Positions 9,344-18,987 of a stretch of DNA of 64,000 nt are shown one piece after another. Position numbers and translations under genes: made by a program. The DNA comes from Salvia splendens. Lineage: Eukaryota; Streptophyta; Magnoliopsida; Lamiales; Lamiaceae. Within the stretch, counting starts at the first letter, position 1, and every line of letters begins with the position of its first letter. The notes under the pieces were generated by a model that was not told the DNA's origin, did no database searches, and saw only the letters and a list, made by a program, of their open reading frames with translations. The stretch lies in contig NC_056040.1 in the NCBI RefSeq assembly GCF_004379255.2, positions 5,374,257 to 5,438,256 of the forward strand, in the 5' to 3' direction.

Positions 9344-10930
9344 TGATGCACTTTTATTAGCACTAAAAATACCTGCAATTATACAGGGTAGATCTAAAAT
9401 AGTTAAAGGCCAGTACCGGGATATCGAACACGGGGAATATAATTGCAACTGGCTATCATGTACTAAGCGTCATATACTATCTAGAGAAACAAGAGTTTTG
9501 GGTTTAAAATAAATAAAACAAATAAATAAAGCAAGCAAACAACTAATTGCAATTAAATCACAAAGATAAAGTATGAGAGATAAGGGAATTCCAGAGATGT
9601 GTGTTCACAGTTATGGTTATACAAATTCCTACTACAATACCCTAGCACAGTTATTACTTCGATAGAATGGGTTACATAAGTTTTGCCCATGCGGCACAAG
9701 CGTAGATTACTAACACTAGGGGCGTCAATCCTAGATCCGTAACTCCCCAAAGCTCCTAAGACCCTTGAAAAGTCCACACTCTCAATTAATATTGTCGTTT
9801 TAAGGGAAGCTAATTGTAGTGTCTACTAAGTGGACCTAACTCGCCAACCTCCTCTCACGATTATGTAGCAAGTTATATTAAATCATCACAGAATGTGTCA
9901 CTCAAACGTGAAGCATTATCCAACAACTTAGGGAAGAAACGAAGTAAAAATAAAACGGACATTAAATAGCAAAACGGAATTGTATAACCAAAGTAGTTAC
10001 TAACACATCCCTAGAATCCTATGAATTTAGTTACACATAATTGAATAAGCTAAAAACATAGATTGTAGGGAAGACAAAATGAACATAAGTGCTAAAGCAA
10101 ATAAAACCCAAAGGTTGAATCATTGTAGCTCTTTGATGATATTTTGCTTCCTTCTTCAACCCCTTGCACAATGAAGAACTCTCAAATTTAAGCTCTGGGT
10201 TTATTTGGCAAAAAGAAGATCTAGATGAAGGTTTAGGGTTGAAGAATGGAGGGAGGAGCCACGAAGGCTCCCCTTTTGGGGGCTATGAATTGGTGAATAT
10301 TATTAATTAGGTTATATGGTATATATAGGCTTGAAAAAGATTTAAATTTGGTAAAAAGTTTCCTCCAAGCAATAGCAAATATAGAATTTTCGTGCCTAAT
10401 AGGTTAAGGAAAAGATTTGGCTTCATAAGGTAATGTCTTCTTTTCTTCTTTCAATTTCCGCCACCAACTCTGCACTTGACAGCTTTGCGCGACTTTGGTA
10501 GAACGGTCATAACCTTCTCCACAAAATTCCGACTGAGATCATCAAGGTACCAACGCGAATCTCTTTCAAAGGCGAAGAGAATAACATATAGAACGCCTTG
10601 ATAAGACTTCAGAATCACCGAAAAATTGAGTTTGAACACAGCCTGTCGTGCGCGACCGGGCCCAGCGGGCGCTGGAGAAAGTCAAAACGTTCTGGAGTGA
10701 TTTTTAGCGACCGCTGGTGTGCACCAGCGGTCGGCTAGGTTACCTTCCGCTCCAGCTTCCGAACTTTGACGTTTTTATGCCCTTTTTAGCTCTATTTTCC
10801 ACATTTATCACAAAATACGTCAAAATACCAAAATAGATAAAATATGCAAATAATGGACATGTAATGCAACTTTGACACTCAAAACGGACCATAAAAGGGC
10901 CTTAAAATAGTGCAAAATCCGAGCGTATCA
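9344..10930. mobile_element. Probable solo LTR, 1.6 kb
   Basis: The segment starts TGATGCAC and ends GCGTATCA (TGAT/ATCA ends). It is flanked by CTACT at 9339-9343 and 10931-10935, a perfect 5-bp target duplication. It has no coding capacity. It lacks internal LTR pairs, so a solo LTR left by recombination fits best. A small non-autonomous element is the alternative. The orientation is not settled. Confidence 0.7.
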
Positions 10931-11173
10931 CTACTCCTCTTTATCCTTCTTCTTTTCATCCATCTCCATAGTTTCTGAGTACTTCTGCATCTTCTTCCAA
11001 TCACCCAATTGCTCCAGGTATTCCCTCAGATGAGAGATCCAGTTCCGGCGCGTTCCCTGATTTTCCTCCATCTTGTAGTACTCGTCCTTGTCCTTGGCGT
11101 GCAACCTTTTCAGAACCTCATTGAAATCATCTTTGGAAATCCCAAATTCCACTGGGCAAGGATCAAACGTCAT
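10931..11173 (-). CDS. Small unidentified ORF or terminal exon
   Basis: 80 codons from an ATG at 11173. The peptide is charged and looks helical, with PVEFGISKDDF, EYYKMEENQG and a C-terminal KKKDKEE. Its composition is more protein-like than the surrounding noise. An in-frame stop lies seven codons before the ATG, so either this start is used or an unseen splice joins it to another exon. The TAG stop overlaps the CTACT target duplication of the adjacent solo LTR and is therefore preserved. I do not recognise the family. It could be the last exon of a degraded gene. Confidence 0.35.
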   Translation of the reverse strand: MTFDPCPVEFGISKDDFNEVLKRLHAKDKDEYYKMEENQGTRRNWISHLREYLEQLGDWKKMQKYSETMEMDEKKKDKEE

Positions 11174-11707
11174 GCACCCAACAACATCCCGTCAAGTGCA
11201 ATTTCCGCAGAACGTACATGTATATTTGCATAGCTCCTTGTTTTTTTTTCTTACAACAATCATCCACTGGGCAATCAAACATGTGTTCTTTGAACCAATG
11301 CTCCGTCACCTTCTTAGGAGATTTCAAGTTAGTTTCACGTATATGTGAACTGACTTACCAATTTGGAGTGGGAAACAAATGTGCGGCCATAGATTTAAAG
11401 CTAAAATGCATCTTATCAAGTTGGAACCTTACGACCTGAGTGATATTGCATGGAAGGAAGTTCAACACACTATAGATGAAGTAAGTTTTGGATGGTTACC
11501 ATAGCCGTACATTATAATACCATTTTCGTACATTAAAGGGCAATTTGGGCATATTAATGTTACATCATTTATATGGATTAGTACATTAACTTAACGTATA
11601 CATTAATGTGTTATTAATGTAACATCAATGTGTTTTAATGCATATGCCCCTTCTACGTAATATAGATTATAATTTATTGAATGAGTGACGAAAGTTCTAT
11701 CCATCCT

Positions 11708-12170
11708 CCAAGGGTTTAGCTATCCATGAGGCTAGGGTGTAGTACCGACTCAGTAACACAAAGTTCACTAGGGTAATCTTGTGGATACTATACCCTAGCC
11801 CTAAGGATAAGTTAACCCTAGAGGACTGGATCTAACTTCCTCCGGTTAGTGAACGTTATGTTAATATGATGGTACTACACCCTAGCCCCATGGACTACTA
11901 AACCCTTGGTGAATGATGTTAACTTTCGGCTCTAAGGAAATTAATACGATGCTACATTACTGGATAAGTGATGTACGATACATTATCATGGTATATCTTA
12001 CATTATCATGGGTATATCATACATTACTGAATAATGTATACATTATCATGAGTATATCGTACAGTACTTTCCGACTCATGAATTTGTGGATGGAAGCCAT
12101 ACTATATAGCATCCACAAATTCACTAATTCATGAGTCGGAAAGTTATTATACCCATGATAATGTATACAA
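11708..12170. repeat. Foldback region with two nested inverted repeats
   Basis: 39-nt arms at 11708-11746 and 11871-11909, containing GCTAGGGTGTAGTACC and its complement, form one stem. A second stem pairs 12066-12092 with 12110-12144 (ACTTTCCGACTCATGAA arms). It is extended outward by GTATACATTATCATG and its complement at about 12036 and 12155. Short CATTATCATGGGTATATC units repeat between 11980 and 12060. It resembles a decayed MITE whose true ends I could not fix. The flanks 11240-11700 hold no gene. Confidence 0.6.
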
Positions 12171-13357
12171 TATTCAGTCACGTACGTACATTAATGCGTG
12201 AGACTCATATATTAAAATACCATTTTCATACATTAACATCATGTACTAATAGAACATGATGCACAAATATAACTACATCATGTAGCGAAATCATGTACAA
12301 TTGTGCTTTACCATTTTTACCCTTTTTGATTATTTTATTAATTTTTTAATTTGAAGTGGCTTCCATATCAACCATCAGATCACACCTAATTAATGGATGA
12401 AATTAGTTTTTTCTTTTTAACAGTTTTGTACACATTAATCTGAATACATCCCTATTAGTATATACTCTAAGTTGGCGAATGAGATGTTTCTACATAACTA
12501 AATTGAGGACACCTTTAGCAATTCAACCTTAATAGGAATGTCAGTTCAATAAACGTTCATTTCATTTTGGACCGACAGTTACACGATCTCAATGAAAGTT
12601 AAATCGTAAACAGACTAATAAGTAAATTTATAGTTTTAGTTTTGAATGACAACCATCGATTCTGGTTCAAAAACAATAGATTTGATCAACTTTTGTCTTT
12701 TTCTCAATGATTTCCATGATTTTCTTCAGTCTGTCCGATTAATTTTTTTTATTTTGGGCCAAAAGCCACCGTTATCTATTGATCATTGTTCCAAAATTTT
12801 TGGAACCAATCCGATTCATCCCGTGAAAGACAGTTACGGACTTACGGTTGCAAAATCGAAACCGGCCACTTGATTTTAAACTGAACCAATTGTTTTGGTT
12901 TAAATGGAGAGGTAAAGAGAAATAACTACCATATTTATCTCTTCATAAAATTTTATGCTCCAACGGAAAGAGTAGTTGAGGAGGTATTATTATACTTTTT
13001 TCATTTTAAGAATATATCTTTACATCTTCTTGATACAAAAGGTAAAAAACTAATTATTTTTTTGTCTCTTTAATTTACCTTCTTTTCTTGGAGTCCATTA
13101 CTTTTTAAGAGGTATAATTACCTTTTTTTAAGGTAAATGAGAAATATAATTTTCCTTGTATCTTTCTCACTTGAAGACATTATATACCATCAATAGGCAA
13201 TACACACATTTCTCCCTTGAACCTTATAGTATTAAAATAAATCACATATGAATACTCTGTAATATGTATTATTAATGTGTTTAGGTTTAATCTTTGATCG
13301 GATATCATAAAAATATGAAGTAACAATATAAATAGATTGAATAAATTTGTACGTAAT
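12171..13357. other. Intergenic DNA, no gene seen
   Basis: AT-rich, with short ORFs only. It serves as the 3' flank of the U-box gene, which ends at 13358. Confidence 0.55.
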
Positions 13358-14606
13358 TTAAAACGGTCTTCTAAGATGTTTGAAATCCGAAGACTCAACA
13401 CACTCAATCCTACTCCTATACCCATTCAGCACCTTCAACAACTCCGTGACCTTCTCCTTAGTCCCCTCATCGCTCCCAATCTGCAACACCAGCAGCAGCT
13501 TCTGAAACGCTCCCGCTCGAAGCGCCTCCACCACACTCTCCTCCTCCCTCACAATCTTCAACAGAATCGAAGTCGAAAACTCCGTCGCCATCTCCGAAAC
13601 TCTCAGCACCTTCTTCACCAACAGCGGTATCATCAGCGCATTCTCCCTCGCCCTCCTTCTCACCTCCTCATGGCCGCACATTCCATCCAAAACGCCAAGC
13701 ACCTTCTCCGTAACGCTTTTGTCCCCGTCCACCGCCATATCGAGAAGCTTCTCCACCATCCCCATCTCCATCAGAGTCACCGCGATCGCGTTAGAATATT
13801 CATGTGATTTGAGCAGATAGTAAATCGAAAGTAGAGACGCTTTTGTCGTGGTCGGGAAAATCGGCTCTTTGATCAGCCTGATCAACGCCTCTACCACGCC
13901 TTCGATCTCGGCTACAATTTCAAACGATAGAATCGATCTCAGCGCCAACACTGCATTTCTCCGAATAGACAAACTGCCGAATCTCATAAACCACACCAAC
14001 TTCTGCAGCGAATGCTCAGAGGAAAGGTTGCGGCTCGTTTCCTCATCCAGAACCGGCGTTAAAGTAATCATCGCCGATAAGATTTCCGCTAACACATCGC
14101 TGGATTCATCTGAATTCGAAAACGCTGCAAATGCGGCGGAGAGGACTTTAGTGGATCCATTAGCGACGAAGCATCGTTTGTTTCTGTCGCTTTCCTTCGC
14201 CGATTGTTTGATTTTTGATACGAATTCGATGCATCTGCTTTCGTCGCTGGCGTCGGAGACTCTCGATAGCATCTCGGAGACCTCGGTGGAGGTGATCGGG
14301 ATGCGCGGGGTGGGGATCCGTTCGACGCCGCGGGAGCGATTTTCGACGCACCATTCCTGGATGATTTTTCGGATGGCGTGATTGGGGATGGGTTCGAGGT
14401 CTCTGAGGGCTTGTTTGGTGACGGGGCAGGTTTTGTTCGATCCAGGTTTCGATGCTGTGGCGGTCGTAGGTGGTGCCGGTGGATAATGTGACCGGATCTT
14501 TCATGAGGTGGAGAGAGATCGGGCAGAGGAAATGGTTGGGGATGGTGAGCTCCGGCGGCATGCGGACGGAGTTGCGGCGGCAGCGCCTTCTCCATGATTT
14601 GAGCAT
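13358..14606 (-). pseudogene. U-box/ARM-repeat E3 ubiquitin ligase gene with a frameshift in the U-box
   Basis: Single-exon gene of the plant U-box (PUB20/21-like) class. Such proteins transfer ubiquitin from an E2 through the U-box and bind substrates through ARM repeats. From the ATG at 14606 the frame gives basic residues, then [19 protein letters not shown], the first half of a U-box. Near 14440, after [11 protein letters not shown], the frame changes. [20 protein letters not shown] continues in another frame, followed by an otherwise open ARM region from ATG 14272 to the stop at 13358. The combined length, about 416 codons, is normal for the family. Family members usually carry about three more codons here, so a small deletion (for example 8 nt) is the simplest cause. 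A Tat retrotransposon lies 18 bp upstream of the ATG. A sequencing error at the frameshift cannot be excluded. Confidence 0.85.
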
Positions 14607-14624
14607 GGCGTTAGGTATTGTTTG

Positions 14625-15193
14625 TGATGATTTAACGAATTTTTGATGGGAATAAATACAAGTAATAAATGAAGATCACAACACTGAAAATTACGTGGTT
14701 CGATTTACTGAGGTAAATCTACGTCCACGGGAAGAATAGAGGGCAAATTTGTATTGCTTGATCTAGCTTACAGATTACAATACTGATTTGCTATATGAGA
14801 TTCAGGATCTAGAGAACTTAACCCTGGTCTATCTGATCTAAGTTCTATTTATACATTCGAACTAAGATCGTGGTTTGCAGCCCTGGTAGGGGGGTTGATA
14901 ACTGCTTAATACCACTAAATAGATCGTGGGTGTAATGGAGGTCGTGGAGATCCTGCATGGGTCCACTATCTCCTTGTTCGGTCGAATACTGAGACCGAAC
15001 TGCTGAACTTTGCCGATCAGCTTTTGCCGATCTGAGAGTTGAGCTCGATTGGTCGGCTTTTACCGAGCTATAGGCTGTGACCGAACTCTTTGGTTGTGCC
15101 GAACTGATACTCTTTCTTGGGTTTTGGGCTGATGGGCCGTCACTGCTATTGGGCTCGCAATTATTGTTTAGTTGTTTAGTTCGTATCCCATCA
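14625..15193 (-). repeat. 3' LTR of Tat copy B
   Basis: 569 bp, TGATGATTTAACG...TATCCCATCA on the + strand. The TATA box (TATAAATAG on the minus strand) is at 14844-14852. Because this LTR lies immediately before the U-box gene and reads in the same direction, its promoter could drive read-out into that gene. Confidence 0.92.
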
Positions 15194-15227
15194 CCACCCC
15201 CCCCGAAAAGCGAAGTGAATCACTTCG
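15194..15227 (-). promoter_or_regulatory. Polypurine tract and palindrome of copy B
   Basis: On the + strand, CCACCCCCCCCGAAAAG abuts the LTR, giving a G-rich polypurine tract on the element strand. CGAAGTGAATCACTTCG follows at 15211-15227. The pair is conserved with copy A (8041-8074), apart from the central base. Confidence 0.75.
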
Positions 15228-15255
15228 GCATTTTGGATAAGTGTAAGGGGGAGGC

Positions 15256-15387
15256 TGACGTCAGGGGACGTGCTCTGCACGTGTCTGCATTAAATGTGAC
15301 AGCAAATCCGGCCAGAGAATCCAGAAAAAGTGGGATTTGAAACGGTGCGACGAATTTGAAACGCCTCTGCGAATCTGATAAATATTT
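15256..15387 (+). promoter_or_regulatory. Candidate promoter of the opposite-strand gene
   Basis: Upstream of the ATG at 15513 lie the palindromes TGACGTCA (15256-15263) and CACGTG (15278-15283). Both are recognised plant bZIP/bHLH target cores. A TATA-like GATAAATATTT is at 15377-15387, followed by a CT-rich leader. This is promoter-like by sequence only. Confidence 0.45.
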
Positions 15388-15512
15388 CCTTTCTTCATCA
15401 TTGGAACACTTTTGCGATTATTTCTTCTGCATTCTCTCTCTTTTTCGTAAAATTTTCTTCCGCTTCTTCAAGAATTTCTTCAGAGACTTTCGACCATCAA
15501 AGAGTAAGAATC

Positions 15513-18424
15513 ATGTCTTCTTCTTCTGAAACTGTTTCTGAATCAGGTAGTGGTAGGAAGGGGGGTAAGGGATCTTCTGGCCGGAAAAAGTCCGGGGAGA
15601 AGACGGTAGAATATTTTCATAGCATTTTGAGTAAGGATACTGTGATATCCTTACACAGAAAATATTTTCTTCCTGGGGGGTTAGTGGTGATTCTCGACGA
15701 CACTCATAGGGCTAACTCGCCGCCGGAGGGTTATGCCACCGTTTACGAAGCCTGCTTAGAATGCGGGCTTCGTTTCCCTCTTCCCCCCGCCTTTGTAGAG
15801 CTTCTTGATTTTTTCCAACTTCCTTTAGGTCAGGTGACTCCAAATTCTTGGAGGCACTTATCGGCCTTTGCTGCCGAGCTGCGTAGACTAGAAAAGGATC
15901 TGTCTCTGAGGGCAATCCTTAATTTCTTTCAGTTTAAGAGAAAGGGATCCTGGTTTTACTTGATCCCTTTACAGCCCTTTAGAGCCTTCTGTAAAACCAA
16001 ATGGCCGATGTGGAAAAATCGCTTCTTTTTTTACAATAGGACAGCGGCTCCGGACTTTTCCTGGATAGGGCCGAAGTCCGTAATTCCTCATCCTCGGGTA
16101 GAACCGTTGGACGAGCTCGAGGGCGGGCTCAATAAGATTCCCATGATTAGGAAACAGTATTTGGAATCTGAGCTCGTCAAGGGTGACTTCGTGTTCGACT
16201 CCTCGTCTTCGGACGAAGAGACTGAGGGTGAGGATTTCTTTTTTATGCTTTACTGCTTTAGCGGCGAAAACTAACTTTGTTTTCTTGCTTTTTGGCAGTG
16301 AACATGCTAAGCAAGCTTGGTCGCAAATCCTCCGAATCAAAGGAGCCGGAGAAACAGAAAACCACCAGCTCGGCGTCTGATGCCGAGAAGAATCCGAAGA
16401 GGCAGAAGACCTCTTCGAGTCAGTCTTCGGATCCAAAAAAGCCGGGATCGACCTCGGCAAGGGGGAAGGCGAAGACTCAGAAACCCCCAAAAGCGCCAGA
16501 GAGAGACATTGTCCAGGGGGGTTATGGATCAGGAGTGGTTACGGCCACTTCGGAACATATCTCTGAGCCCTTTTTATGGCCAAAGGACTTTGTAGAGGTG
16601 AATTTTCTTCTTGATTTTCTGGCTTTGCTTCTTTCCTATATTTTTTTGTGGCCCCTCTGTTGACTTTTTCCTTTTTCCATTTTCAGAGGAACAATATGCT
16701 CTGCAAACTCGTCACAGTTGAACTCTCTAAAGCGTCCAGCGATTATGATGAGATGCAGAGGAATTTGAATGCTGCTCGTCACCAGGCCGAACAGGCTCGG
16801 GCAGACTTTGAGAGGGCAAGGGCCGCTATGATCTCGGCTCAGGATGAAGCCCAGCGTGCCAAAGACCAGCTCATCATCCAGAGAGAGCGGTCGAAACAGA
16901 GGGAGGCGGCTGCCGTGGTTGCTCAGGGGGAGGCTCTCCGTGTTTACACGGAGAAACTCTTTTTGAGCAATCAATTTTCGGCCCTTATCGGTGATCTGCT
17001 GAAATTGATGACCGATAATGTTGAGCAGGAACCCGAAGTCGTCTTGCCGCTGTATGGCCGAGAGATTGCAGCGCGTCTCCAGAGTCTGCCGCTCCTTGAG
17101 GAGCTTGCGTCTTCATCGGTCCTGCTTTCTGCTGAACGAGTCCGTAATTGCCGTGCTGACCGTGACGAGAACATGGAGGCCATCTTTGCCTCCTTGGGGC
17201 CTGTTTCACCCGCTTCAATTTTCAAAGAAGAGGGTGAGCAGGAAAATGAGGCCGGCAAGGAGACCGAGCAGAAGGATCAGCAGACCGGCGACGGGCACGC
17301 CGAGCAAGAGGTGCAGCAGATCGGCGATGGGGGCGCCGAGCAGGAGGGAGGGAGGAGGGAGGCCGAGGCTGAGACCGAGGTCGACAAGGAGAAAGAAGCT
17401 GAAACCCACAGGGAAGCCGGAGACGAAACTGGCGGAGTATGATTTCGTCTCCCTTCTCTTAGTTTAGTTTCTTTCTTTCTATTTGTAAAATGGCCTTGAA
17501 GCCCTCCTTGTGTAAATTTTTTCTTGTGAATGAAAAAAATTCTTCTTTCTACACTCGTGTCTTCCTTATAGCTTTTCTTAATCTCTTTTACTTCTATTGT
17601 GGTTTACTGCCTGCTCGGTAAACTGAAATGCCGAACTGACATAGCTGCTTCGTATTCTTAACTCTAAGGAGCTGGAGGTACTTCACTGGAAGCGGCTATA
17701 CTCTTTGGCTTTAAATGAAGCTGAGAAAAAAGCTATAGATGACCAGATGAAGTATGATGAACTCTTGGCTCGTTTAGTGGAGCTGGAGTCCAACAATAAG
17801 GACTTAGAGTCCATAAAGAAAGATCTGGAGGCCGAGCTGAATACTGTCATCGCTGAGAGGACTGCATATGAAGATTTCATCTGCGGGCGCGGGGGAATGA
17901 CTATATCTGAAGTTCAGAATCAAGTTGATGAACTGTGGGAGAAGCTTCATGTACTCCGGAAGAACAATGTGCTGGAGAGCTCGGCTTGCCAACAAGTTGT
18001 GAAATCATTGCGGCGCTTGGCTTCTCTGTATGACATCATTCTTTCCCGGCGTCCCTCAATCGAGAGATTCCTTAGCCGTTTCCCGCTAACAGATGCTCAC
18101 ACTCCAACTCAAACCTCTAATCCACTTACTCAAAATTCTACTCCAAATCAGCAACGGACTCAGGAGCAACCGGAAACGTCAAGACAAAAACGCCCTGAAG
18201 TTCGTAGAGGAGTTGTGAATATGAGTGAGCAAGATCAGCGAATGCTTCGTGAAGAGACTCTTCGCCGCCGAGGTGCTAGAACTTCCCGGACTCAGGGAAG
18301 AGGCGGTAGGTCGATCAGAGCATCTCGTCCACCTACTTATTCTTCAACTGCTCGGAACGCCCGAACTCAGCATCATGAGGATTTTTCGGATAGGTGGCTC
18401 AACTTTAGCAATCGTAGACAGTAG
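15513..18424 (+). CDS. Opposite-strand, intron-containing gene inside Tat copy B
   Basis: The proposed exons are 15513-16227, 16299-16597, 16687-17436 and 17645-18424, all GT-AG and in frame, about 847 residues. If intron 3 is not spliced, translation ends at 17440-17442 (589 residues). The tract GAATGAAAAAAATTC near 17530 could then be a poly(A) region. Exon 1 contains EGYATVYEACLECGLRFPLP and VTPNSWRHLSAFAAELRRL. This resembles the 'putative gypsy-type transposon' domain (Transposase_28) found in plant retroelements. Exon 2 is Lys/Ser-rich, exon 3 is coiled coil then Glu/Gln-rich, and exon 4 is coiled coil with an Arg-rich tail. Exon 4 has no early ATG of its own, which favours splicing. 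No catalytic motif is visible and the function is unknown. Copy A lacks the gene. Confidence 0.6.
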
Positions 18425-18987
18425 AATAGTCCTTTGTAATGGTGTAACGCATTCTCGTAGGGCAGCGGAATTGTATGCCCAACAAGACTTAGTAAATGAA
18501 ATTTTTTCATTTCGCTTCTATCACTGCGTATTTACAGTTCAGCGATTTTTTATTTCATTTATTGTACTCGTCCTCGGTCTTATGAAGTAAACTCTTCTTT
18601 GACCGGACTTAGTTAGTGTCCTTATTTGGCGAGTTTTATCGCTTGGATTGGACTTTCCCTAGTTAACCGGAGTGGTTTTCGGCTTATTGCAGTTCGTTTC
18701 AGACGAATTGCTTGTTTCTTAAGCTGAATTGTGGAATCTTGTATCTTCCTTAGAAGCTTGGACTCACAATTGTCTTTAATACATGATCTAAAAAAAGGTG
18801 ATCAGCCTTTAAGGAACAATATACCTCAGTAACATTTATAAGAGACAAAACGCACATAGAGAGACAAATAAAAAGGACGAAAAAGATTTTAATCTTTTAA
18901 AAAACGACAAGTATAAAGAACAATAAAAATATGAAAGCCCATAACCCTAGGACCGAACTAGACACAAGACTGACCGGACCTTGTCTC

